From positions 52,959,943 to 53,023,942 of the forward strand of contig CM019216.1 in assembly GCA_009741485.1 (NCBI GenBank): a DNA stretch of 64,000 nt. Reading direction: 5' to 3'. Shown in pieces: positions 1-12,200 of the stretch. The notes below the pieces were generated by a model, which ran no database searches, had not been told where the DNA came from, and worked only from the letters and a program-made list of their open reading frames with translations. This stretch comes from Malurus cyaneus samueli (taxonomy: Eukaryota; Chordata; Aves; Passeriformes; Maluridae). The translations under genes were made by a program, and so were the position numbers. How positions within the stretch are numbered: position 1 is the first letter of the stretch; each line of letters begins with the position of its first letter.

Positions 1-118
1 CTGCTTTATAGATACTGGATATTTCCATAGATAACACTCCGCATGTACTGACCTAGTAGCTATTTCAGTCAGTATTTTAGGATGTTGCTCCTTCCTTTCT
101 TCATACAGAATTTCTTAC
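1..118 (-). other. IGF2R intron 16 (partial)
   Basis: Begins on the minus strand with GTAAGA after exon 16 and runs off the left edge. Nothing else was seen. Confidence 0.85.
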
Positions 119-296
119 CTGATATTCAGGCTGACCTATTCCAGCATCACGGTCACACAGGAAAGTTATAAGAGTAGATCGCCGCGTTTTATTCTCATTG
201 TTGTATTCTGTACCATTTTTGTAGGTCAACTGAATCAGGCCATCATAATATGAAAGTTTGGAACTGGGCTGTCCAAGACTCCAAGACTGATCCTTA
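119..296 (-). CDS. IGF2R: IGF2R exon 16
   Basis: 178 nt, acceptor TTCTAG, donor GTAAGA, leaving at phase 0. It encodes about residues 671-730 of repeat 5: [17 protein letters not shown], then [20 protein letters not shown], very close to human. R710 corresponds to the repeat-5 Arg687. The glutamate and tyrosine of that site are in the next exon, outside the window. Confidence 0.98.
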
Positions 297-3200
297 CTAG
301 AATAGAAAAAAATTAATTTTGAGAGTGAACAGAATGCAAAATTAATTCTGTCTCTAAGAGAAGTCTTACAAGAGTAATGACACAAGTTATTTTATACAAG
401 ATACCATAATAAGATATAGGGTTGATTTGATCTCAGTGCTGGGATAAAAAGAACACTGTTAAAAGAAAACTTAAAAACATGAACAAGCATTCTCCTTTGA
501 AAAGGACAGGAAGTTACATATTGCTTAGGTATCTAGAAAACTTTAATAAGCCTTTCTCTAAAACAGTGACAAAACTATCAAGTCCTCATTCTCCAAAGCA
601 GAAGTCAAACTGCAGACACTTTCAAATTGCAGACACCTTCATCTTGGGGTCAAACTGCCCTCTTCCAATTACATGCAGGCAGTGAAGACCTAGCACTACA
701 CAACAGCTCTCAGCTGGGTATTACTTTTTGTTTACTCACTCTGACTTAACATCAATCAGACCCAGCTTGATCATCTTCCCCTGAAGAACATTTTTAGGAT
801 CTGCAGCAAACTGTCATTGGCTGGAGAGTAACTCAGAGCCAACTCAAGTACAGCTGTAAATGTTTGCACTGTACCCCACCTCTGACAACAGGCTGACCTG
901 GAACCTGAAATGCATAGGTATTACCTCAGACATAGTGTGTAGGAGGCAAAAGCAATGATGCTGTCAGAGTAGCAGCACACACTGGGACCATGTCTGCACG
1001 GCACATTTAGTAACGGAGATCATAGAATTGTGAAGGCTGGAAAAGACCTCCCAGATCATCAAGTCCAACCATCAGCTTAGCACCACTACCAGATCTTCAC
1101 CACTAAACTGTGTCCTCAAATCCATATCTACACACTTTCTGAATACTTCCAGGGATGGCAATTCCTCCACTTCTTTGGGCAGACTGTTTCAATGCTTAAC
1201 AACCCTTTCCATGAGGAAAATTTTCCTAATATCTAATCTAAACCTCCACTGGCACAAACTAAGGCAACATCCAAGCTCTGGGCTCCACTTCTGCCTAAGG
1301 TAACAACTGCTCATCCCAAATGCAGCAAGCTCACATTCTTTAGGCCAGCTCTTGGAATACAGCTGACCCTCAATCTCTGGATTAAAGGTTGGCTCAATAC
1401 AGCTACAGCAGTTATCTAGAGTTTATGGTCCCTATGGATAACAAAAGGTAGAGCAATGGGTACATCCATCTCACAAGTTAGCTGTAAGCAACATTGCATG
1501 TATGTGCACTTGGCTTGAAACAGCTGGCAGAGTAATTACTACAAACTACATGCAAATTACCTGAATCTATTACAGGTAGCCCAGTAATTATTTTACATGC
1601 AAATTGTTCATTGCTGCATACAGACAACAACCCATCATGCAACAAGAGATCTTCTTTCACAGACAACAAAATTAGTTACTCACCTTTGTGTTACCTGGCA
1701 AGCTGCCGATTTTGTGCGACACTCTGTCTCTAGGTTATCAGGCAGGCTGCCACAGACGCTTATGTAAAACAAGTACTTCGTAGCATTAACTGTATAGTAA
1801 CTTTTTTCCTTGGCCAGAGGTAATAAATCAAAAGAGAAGCCTAATCAGGAAGGAATAATCTTTATCAGTTCAATTTTGTCTAGATATCTCTCACAGGTTT
1901 CAAATCAGTCAGCCACATGGCTAGCTCCCCTCCCCGTGAATAAGTCTCCTCCTATGTAATTACTTCTTTCAGAAACAAAATGGTCAAACTGAAAGCATAA
2001 TTTCTTACACAGAGTTACTTCAGTAAAATACACATTACATCTGCTTTCCTACATTCACTAGGGGAGTATTAAGCTCATGCTCTTCTGATCCTCCACCTGC
2101 ATGTAGTTGTGGGTGCTTAGTATTAGGATGAACTCACCTTGCTCTTGAGTATCATAAGGACTTGTGTGTTGTGGCAAAAGTTCTATCCCTAATGACCTTT
2201 CAATTTGCTGAAGAGAAATACATACCTGCCTGAGGATCAGAGACTTGGCAGTTATCTCCTTCAGTTTTAGACAGGACACACGCAGCAGCAGTATACCAGT
2301 CAAATGCATACGAACACTCACGCTCGGACATCAAGATTGGAGCACTTTCTAGATCACCTGGTATCACAAGAGCAACATGTTATGCATACAGACAGACAGC
2401 CTGTCAATAGAACAAGGAATCTAGACCTAAGAACACTAATATGTCCTCAAAAACAGACCAAGATAACTGTTAAAATTACCTCTTTGAAAATAGAACTAAA
2501 ACTATTTTTCATGAAGTCTTTGCATCCTCCTCCCCAAAATAAAAGTTTAGCCCAGAAGTAAAGGTGCAGAGCTCAATCTGCTCCTGAGAACTATCACAGT
2601 ATTTTAAAAAATGTCTACTTTGAGACACAAAAGTGTTGTTTTACTGCAAAGCAATAGCTTTATTAGGAAATAGTGCTATAATCTGATACTAACAGCCAAC
2701 ACACTAGGAAGTTTCGACTTCGTCAAGCTGAGGTAGAGGAACACAAGTTTTCTATTTCCAGACAACTAACTAGCAGACTAATCAAGGTGAACAATATTAG
2801 CTTCTGCAAATGTTCCTGCTTTTCATAAACTGCCAGCAGTTTAGATACAAACCACATTCATTGGAAAAGAAGGCTAAAGTATTTGATCTCAATTCAGAAC
2901 CTCTTTCCAATCAAGACAATATAGGGAAAGAAAGTGCATCATATAGAGCTTCCAGGTATTTTTGGAGTTTTAAACACTTAAGTATACTTCAATCATTTTT
3001 GGAAGAATCTTATTTCAAGAGACTAACTCAAGTGTTTTTAAAGAGTACTTACATAGAAGGTAAACAGAACTAAATACCTACAATACATCACCATAATCCT
3101 AGTAAACACACCACAATGCTTCAAGCTTTTCCGTGAAAAAAGATAAAAGACAAAAGCACATGCTAATATTTAGTATCCATATCTGGGATTATCAGATGAC

Positions 3201-6200
3201 CTTCAGTTTTTAACTGGATCAATGAACAGGGTGTGGATGTTCTCACCTGGTCTGCATATTAGAGTGATGACAGTTTGGATTTTTTCTTTAGAACCACAGT
3301 CATCTCCATTAGAATAGGTAAGTTGAATATTTTCTCCAACCTTTTTAGGAGAAGATACAAATGTTCCAAGATTCTTACTGTTGTTTTTCTTATCTGTAAA
3401 GACAGTAAATACAGAACTTTTATTTCTCTGAAAAGAAATGAAGCTTTTGTTAGATACCAAGCCTTTCCATTTGTCTAGTCAACGAGAAAACATTAGGAGT
3501 TTGATTTTACCTTGCCACACCATGCTACAAAGCCTGTGGTTCTTTAGTTAGAAAAAGCTACTTGCATTATTTCTTCGAGCATCTTTGAGATCACAAGAAA
3601 AACATTCTCTGAACTTCTGTTTCCTCAAATAAATGAAGGCACTCAGGACAACCAAATCCATTTGTAGAGGAAGTGCCAAGCCTTCAGAAGCTTAAAAAAA
3701 CCAATGAACCAAAAAACTCCAGAAACACCACCAAGAAAAAACCCTGACTCACCTACAGAGCAAATAGCAGCACCATCTGGACAGCTGGAAGCTCCTCCTC
3801 TCTTCCACACTTTATGGCAGACATTGATGTAGTAATTTTTCCTTTCTACCTCTGAAAAGCTACTGTCCACAGCTTCCCAGTTCTGGGCTGACTCTAAAAT
3901 ACAGAGGGTTGTTAAGAACAAGTCATCTGGCTAAATCATTCCAGCATCTCCATGCTAAAATGCCTTTTATTATAGAGAACCCACATTTGTGTGATGACCT
4001 CTCTTTCAGAGCATCCCCAGCACACAGAAGCCCTGATCTCAGCTCCATTCTCCAACCAGCTGAGATTACACCTGCATCTGTCCCATGAAGCCACAGCTGA
4101 CAAATCTTGCCATTTTTGCATGGGTCCAAAGATATCCCTTTTGCACAAAACACTGGGTGGAAACCCTTGAGCCATGGTGGATCCTGACTGGGCACAGGCT
4201 GCCCAGAGCAGAGGTGGTGGATGCCCCATCCCTGGAAGTGTTCAATACCAGGTTGGATGAAGCTTTGAGCAAATTGGTCTAGTGGAAAGTATGCCTGCCC
4301 ACAACAGAGGAGTCAGGCTAGATGATCTTTAATGGTCACTTTCAACCCAAACTATGATTCTGTAACTTAAAACCACTTAACATGGCAGCAGTCAAGGCAG
4401 CCATGGACATGGCTACTTTCACAAGGTACTCAGTCTGTTTGGAATGAGAGAAGCAAACACCAGCATCCCAAAAATTCACTGAAAACAGCAAAAGCTGACT
4501 AATATTCAGCTAAAGAATTGCACTGGAGATGGCATGTAAACTCAGGACAAAAGAAACCAAAAGGCAGTTTTTATTGCCATACCTGAACTGCGGATTAGAG
4601 GTGACAAATCATAGAGTTTTCTCTTATCAGCAACTCTGCAAAGGAGATCTTTCTCTTTAACACATGCATATTTTGTATCCCAAGTAAAAAAATAGGTGCA
4701 GTCAACTTCACCAGTGAATACTGGACTTCCTTTACCATCATTACCTTAACATGGAAAACAGATGAACAGATATTAGGTTTCTAGTGAGGGAAGAGGAAAA
4801 AAGCAAGGAGACTAGAGAACTAGCAATGGGCAAGTAAGACAAAAAAATCCTTTTGCTGCAGAGGACTTGCATTCCTATTTTTTTACCATTGGCTAAGAAA
4901 AAAGGGCTCTTTTACATATTCATCTTCTCCATCATCAGTGTAAATTTAGACTAGAAGTGCTACTACACAGTACATCCTGCCAGCCATCAAAATTAGTGCT
5001 TATTGTAATATTTATTTCTTGTGTTAGCTGTGGCTCAAAACAAGCATTCATTTTAGCTTAAGATCTACTAGCAAGCACAAAAGTCAAACCCTGAGCAGAG
5101 CTGTCACAGCTTGTTAAACTCACCTGCTGTTTCATTGCACTCAAAGTTTATGACAGTCATTCTCTGAAAGCCGGAACTACACGCATCCCCATTTGGATAA
5201 ATTAAAGTGAGATCCCCATCAGAGTATCTGAGTAAGAAGTTTTAGACAGAACGTGGGGTCAGACAATCATATAGCATGCTTCACATAACAGAAGTCACAT
5301 TCTTGTTTATTTATTAATTGTCACATTCCAAGGGAAAACAAATGCTAATTCAACAACAACACTGCCATTTCTACATCAACAAAGGCTTTCATCCACTGAT
5401 TTCTCTGACCACTTTTCATTAATTTCTATAAAGAATGCTCTAAAGCTCCTGTAGGTATGGTGGAATACCTATTCCCATTAGTATATTGCATGGCGGTTTT
5501 TGTAAGTGGAGGAAGTCACACTTCCCAGAAGATCACTGCAACCAACCTCACCATCTCCTCTGTTTGCTAATGCTATCCTGGTATACTGTTATGGTTTTTC
5601 TAACAAAAAAGTGAGCAAAAAGGCTTGCATTTTGTATCAACTATTGATTATAAGACAAGTAAAAAAGCATTGAAGCAGGAAACAAAGATCAATCAGACCA
5701 GTTAGCAGGGCTAAATAGCATTTACACACCTTAGGGTTTGGTTTGCAAATCTTCCTGCCACTTTTTGCTGGTTATTTGAACGTTTTACTTGGCATGATGA
5801 AATGTATTCCGTACCGTCCTCGCAGTTACCTGCAGTGGTTTTCCCACATACATTCAAGTAATAGTTATATCCCTCTTTGTCATCTTTGGCTAAATAGGGT
5901 GTGATATATCCTGAATGAATAACAAAGAAAAAAGTGTTTTAACACACATCAGGACAGATATAAAACTCCAAATATCTACAGAGGACATTTATTTCTGTCC
6001 CCAAATATGCAAATGTAAAACTGGTTAATAACAACCACAAACACAGAAGAAAAGTACTGATCTTACCTGAAAATTGTTTAAGTGGACTTAAATCAATGGA
6101 GATATCATGTTGCTCATTAGTCAGAACACACGTCTTACTCTCCAGGTAATCCCTGTGACAGGCATACTCAGTAACCCACTCAACTTCATACCGGCAGTTT

Positions 6201-9200
6201 GTTTTTGCTGTAAGTTTGGGACCTGCACTCTGATACAGAGGTGAAAAGAATTTAAACTGTAAACAGACCTACTTGATATATAATCTTTAAAGCAACAGTA
6301 TCACATTCCTTTAAGATCAGTAACAACTACTTCACCTTTAATTAACTTAAGATGTACAAATATTGTTTGTTGCCTCTCAGAAATAGGTGTTGAGAAGAAA
6401 TAAAAGAAGGTCCTACAAATGATGTGGCAAACTATTACAAGTCTAAGCAGAAGTAAAACATCGGGCATTAGCAGGACAACAGAAGTACTAGTACTTTAAA
6501 AAGTACTTTTCCTTAATGTGTTGAGAACAACAAAGATGTGAGCCCAAATGGCCTAAGCTTGGACTGTGTTTGCCTCAGAGAAGTCCTCAATGCAGAGAAG
6601 AGAGATCAAATGTTCAATGAAGGCAAAGCAAACTTTTAACACTGGTGTTTTAGCAGCTTTGATTCCCTTGGCTGAAATCAGGGCATAGGTGTTTGAGAAC
6701 CCTTTAGCCAATATTTCTATCAGATAAGTTTTCTGTAGTGTAGTGTAGTCTCATGTAGACTTTTGCATGTCTGGGAAAAGCAGTAGTCTTGGTTTTCCTC
6801 ACTTTAAAGTGAAACATTAGAAATTCAAATTGTTTAATAAATCTGTATTTTTGCTATCCACTGGAACAACTGGCAAATACAAAGGCATCAGGTAAGTTAC
6901 AGGCACAAGTAGCGTCAGTAAGATTATTCATACTACAAGAGTGCATAGCTGTAGCAAGGTAGTACAAAGTAACAACAAACAAGAGCTGGGTTCATTTCTG
7001 TAGTAACCAGAGTGAAGTATGGTACCTATCTAGGTCAGATGATGGACTAAATATCAAACCAAGAACTAGCCAGACAAGAGTTCTCTCTTCATTAAGCTGC
7101 AATGAACAGCATCATTATATGAAATGGCAGAGCATTAGCAATTGCCACTTTGGCCCAGTTCAAGGAGTGTAGGTTGCTGAAATTACCCAGTATCACATTA
7201 AAGTGACTGTCACACTGCATTCAAGTTAGGCTAAAACTGTCCTGCATAAACTGAGTTGTTTCTTAACTCTAAACATTTTATTTTAAAAGAATTCTGGAGC
7301 CTGCTTAGTAAGTGACTGACTCCTGCCATGCAATGACACCTATTAGCTACTTCTATTTCCCTGAGGAAGAACACCTTAATAAAGAAAACAAGTAACAGGC
7401 AACAGCTATAAGCATGCCCAGCATGACTGAAGAGGAAGAGTGCTCATTAGCAAGCAAAGCTCCATGCCAAGGTGCCAAGGACTAACCCTACCCTAAGCCC
7501 ATCATCCTATGCTTAGAGGAAAGCCTTGAACTTGTAAACACACCACTAAATACACAGATACAGGAGACAACACACTCCTGGGGAAATTTTATTCAAGTTC
7601 TTGTTATTTCTTAAATTATAGAATACTTCAAGATAATATCTAGAAGCTCACACTCTTCACAAACTACAAGCCAGCATCATTCATGCTCTCTTCAGGCCTG
7701 AATAAAAATTAAAAATAATACACACAGAAGTTAAAAGACCAACCAGTTAACACTACATAATACATTGAAGTTACCTCTTCTCCCCTCTTTGATGGACAAA
7801 CAAAAGTGATTGTCACTGCTGGATTATGGCCTAGGCAGAAGTCTGGCCTTTGTTCATCACTCCTGTATTCTCTCTCGTAACTCAATACAAGCCTGGAAAT
7901 AGAAAACAACAAACCAAAAAGACAATTAAGACATCACACTGTACAGAAGGATATTCTTGAAACACTCCATCTTTGCTAAACACTCAGGCAGAATATGCCA
8001 ATGTAGTCCTGCTCCTGAAAGCAACTTTTATGTAGGTCCTCATCCCTTTAATCTTAGAGTTAATTAAAAATAAAGATTAAAATAGTCCCAGCGAAATTAC
8101 TTAATACAGTACTTTCTAGTATGCTAGCTAAGCCTACACCGAATGCCTTGTAACTCGTATTGTAGCAATAATGTAGCTGATAGTCACAGGAACACATGCA
8201 GCTTTGCTTTCAAAACTGCTGCTGGACAGTAGATGTGGCATATGTTTTTGCAACTTTTGAGAGTAATACCTACTCATGATTTTCCACATTCCAGAATTTT
8301 ACCATATCTCTATGTATAAATTCTTTCCACTCTCCCCCAAGAATTAACAGCAAAATGAACTCATCAGCAAATTGACAGGAGCAAGGCAACTGGGTAAGAT
8401 CAGGTAAGGCAAGAGTATGAGAATAAAACATGGTAACTATCTGAGAGGGAGCAACAAATTGCACGATGAGTTGGGTGAAGAGAACAGGAAGATCACCCCA
8501 ACTTCCCAGCTATGCATTATTATTCAATGAATCTTAACAGGCAGCAGACACAGCTCCCAAAGCAGTGACAGTCTGGCTTCAAATTAGCCACACCTCTCAC
8601 TGGCCCCTATGTACCTCAGGACGTAGATAAAACAATCACCTTACTCCTTCCCATGGCACCCTACTCTGATAAAACACATACAGTGAATACTCCAGAAGCA
8701 ATGAAGAGCTCACCAGTCCTAGCAGGGGTAAGCTTGCTTGCCTAACACTTTATTCTAGAGTACTACTATGTGCACTTCAGTATAAGAACAAGCTTGTGCT
8801 CCCTCAGATGTAAGATACTGCCTTGGTACAGAACACCTGAGTCACTTGTTTCACACTGGGGAAAAACTCTGCAACAGAGGAATAATAATTTAAATTGTAA
8901 ACTAAAATAAAACCTTCAACTTTACCACAGACAGGTCAGAACCTCCCTGTTATGAATTTCATCTGCTTTCTAATTAGATCTGTTTTCTTCAGCTGGCATC
9001 TGAAATAGGGTACTGCAGAAATAAACAAGGGTACTATTGATCCTACAAACAACACAAGGAGGCTCAGATGACCTAAAGCTCAGAAATATCAGCATGTTAA
9101 GTAAGTTTCCTGACCCACAACAGATTGTTTGGGTGGGGTTTTGGCATGTTTTTTTGCTTGTTTAGGGTTTGCTTTTGGTGGTGGTGGAGTGGTTTTTTTG

Positions 9201-12200
9201 GGGGGGGGCTTTTAGGTTGGTTCATTTTTTTTAAATGTGTTTGGGAGGGCTTTTTATTGCTTTGTTGGTTTGGGGTTTTTTACTTCAAGCTATACTGTCA
9301 TGGTTTTACTTGGTGCCACGAAAAATACTTACAGCACAAAATGGAGTAAACAAAAATATCATCAAGAAAAGTTTCCTATAATTACAGCTTTACTTACTAC
9401 CACAAGAACACTAGGTCATGCACTGCTTATCTGTTTCTTCTGTTAAGAACTTATCAATGCAAAAACACACAGAAAGGCAATATCTGGTCCTATTCTCAAC
9501 TTTTAAAGTATTTCTGAGGAGTAGAGTGAGCCAAACAGAGTGCATAAACCCACAGTGAGCCAAATGCATTTACCCTGTGAGTCCTCAGACAGTAGGCAGA
9601 CAGGACCAAACCTTAGTCTACTGCTTGTAAGCAGAGTGCACCAACCAGCCGTTGCTTCTAAGAATTCTGTAATTCTGTAAAAATGAGTCTCTCACAACAA
9701 AGGAGAAAATTTGATCTGTTATGGCAGCACCACAGAATGCCTGAAAGACAGCTCTGACAGTATTTGAACATTTTTCTGCTACTGCTTCAACACTGAAGAG
9801 ATACTAAGTTTTAGGAAACTCATCTGTTACCAAGAGTTGTGTTTCCAGGCCAGATGACTGAAGTGTCCACAGAAGTACCACCACAAAAATTACATACCTG
9901 TCTCTGTCTTGAAGTTTCAGCTGCTCCTTTGGATGGCCAACATCATATGCCAGACCTTCATGTAACAAGCAAGCAGCACTGCCAGCTGGGCAGTTTCTGG
10001 TTTCTCCACTTGAACTTCCTGGTTATAGCACATAGAAAAGAAGTTACAGAATTCAGTTTCTAAGCTCTGCTCTACCTGAAGTATCTTGCCATTTTATCTG
10101 TGGGCTCTTCTAAAAATACTTCTAAAAATCAGGCTACATTAAAATGTGAAACAAGACAAAACCTGGAGTGCTTGCGGTAATCCATACTGCCCTGGCTGGG
10201 AACAGCAAATTCATCCTTCCTGCCAAAGTAGCTGAATCTAGTTGCTAGTACAGCTGCTGAATACATAGGGCTATGAAAGTCTATAAAAGTTTGCCTAGTA
10301 TTTATTTTTTTCCCTGCAACCAAGTAATGGGTAACCCCTCCTTACAGAGAAGGTTTCATCCCTGCTTTGTTTCTTATTAACCATCTGATTCAAAGCTGTC
10401 AGCAAAAAGTTTCATACTAGTGGGATATTTAAAAGTATATATGACTCAGTTAAACTAGAAGTATTAAACCCTTAACAGGGCCACAAAACACTTTTTAACT
10501 GCAGAGTGAAAAGTGAAACTTTTCAGCAAGTTTCAAATGCGTGACTTTGCAGGTTAAATTCCTTATGCATATAGCACTCATCATAGAAGAAAGTGCTAGC
10601 TATGCACCAGTACTTAGGCAAGCACCTATACAGTATTTTAGGTGCACCTCATCAGGTGCATTTAGATGCATTCATCAGGAACTGCGCAACAACTGCGAGT
10701 CCAAAGGAATAAACTTAGAGCACAGGAAGCCCTATGAACAATACTGGTCCTAGTTTGCAGCAAACAAACATGGATACAAGACAAGCTGTGCTCTTCCATT
10801 TTTAAAAAGTGACTTAAACTGTACTAACAGTACTTGCCCATCCAGAACGGGTATATTTCTGAATACCTCCATGCTTGGAGGATAGGGAGTTTGAAATAAT
10901 TGTCTAAGTCTTAAAATACTGATCTTTGGACATAAAACACCTTAATGGAGAAATAGGCAAGGAATTTACACACTGACAGGTTACACAAGCAACCGTTCAA
11001 ACCTAAGTCCCTGCAGACATTTATGAACAAGGAATCGTCATCAGAATCATCCACTAAGTAGTGTCCTGAAACTTGGATGAGAGGATTCAAGTCATGTTTC
11101 TTGAGATCTCTATCAAATACATAGCAAGGGACCTAGAACAGAAACAAAAAAATTACATGTAAGCCATGATACACAAGTAGGGGGAAGTTATGACAGGCTT
11201 ATATAAAGCCCAGTTAATATGTGGAAAAGTTTTTTTCTTCTGGAAGTTCAAAGCTAGACACGCTGACTAAACTGAGGCATCCAAAGTTAGATTCTTTTGC
11301 TCTAGCTTTTAGAAGAGTTTTAATAAACAACCGTCCAATGCACAGAAAAGGCTGAAGAGTTATCTAAAATTCTCAGCTCCACCAACTTCTAATAGATATG
11401 CTTTACATACTTAAGAAAAATGTAAGTTTATGGAGCTTGTTCAGATCAGTTTGGGATAGGGGCAGGTAATTACAGTAAAGTTGTCATGTGCACAAAGAGT
11501 AACTGCATGGACAGTACATAGATTACCTCTTTCACAGGTTTAAACAAGGCTTTCTTGCAAGCTGCAAAAGTCCTCCATTCAAAATAGTGTACACACTCCG
11601 TTGCTGTTACAAATTCAGGGGTACCCTATTAAACGGGAAAAAATGATTCTTTGAAAAACAGACTGGTTTTATTTTATATCTGTAGACATTGAAAAGTTTA
11701 ATTCAAAAGATTAAGGAAAACAGAATACAGCACATCACAGAACAAGGGCATACAGTTTCTTAATGGCACTTGTTAACAGAAAGATTGTTACATAACAGCT
11801 TTGTTGGGCAACTCAGGAAGATGCAGGATGCCAAATCCTTAAGTCTGCATATGCACCAATACCCAAATTAACATTTGCCAGTCCTAATATACAGTAACTG
11901 TATTCCATCTTTTAGAAGTGCTCACTATGTCAACTGATAATGATAGAAGAACCAGTTATATCTGCTCACTAGAAAGGAAGACACCAATAGAAATGCATAT
12001 AAATAGGTTAACACAGTGGGGCAATGCATGGTTTATTAGTTCCCTGTCTTTTATCCTACAGAAACAACTGATTAGCAGCCTCTTCTGCAACACAGAAAGA
12101 ATATCCCTGACCTTAGCTGCGTACTTCTATAGGCTCATGTTATACATCTTTGTATATATTTCAAGATGGGAATTCTACCATGATTCACAACTGGATGTTT

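Noticed and set aside
2150..2208. Extra IGF2R exon after TTCTCTTCAG in intron 14
   Set aside because: No homology to the receptor; exons 14 and 15 join in frame without it.
9661..9685. attctgtaattctgtaa, resembling a CR1 tail in IGF2R intron 6
   Set aside because: No CR1 body sequence next to it, so not enough to call an element.
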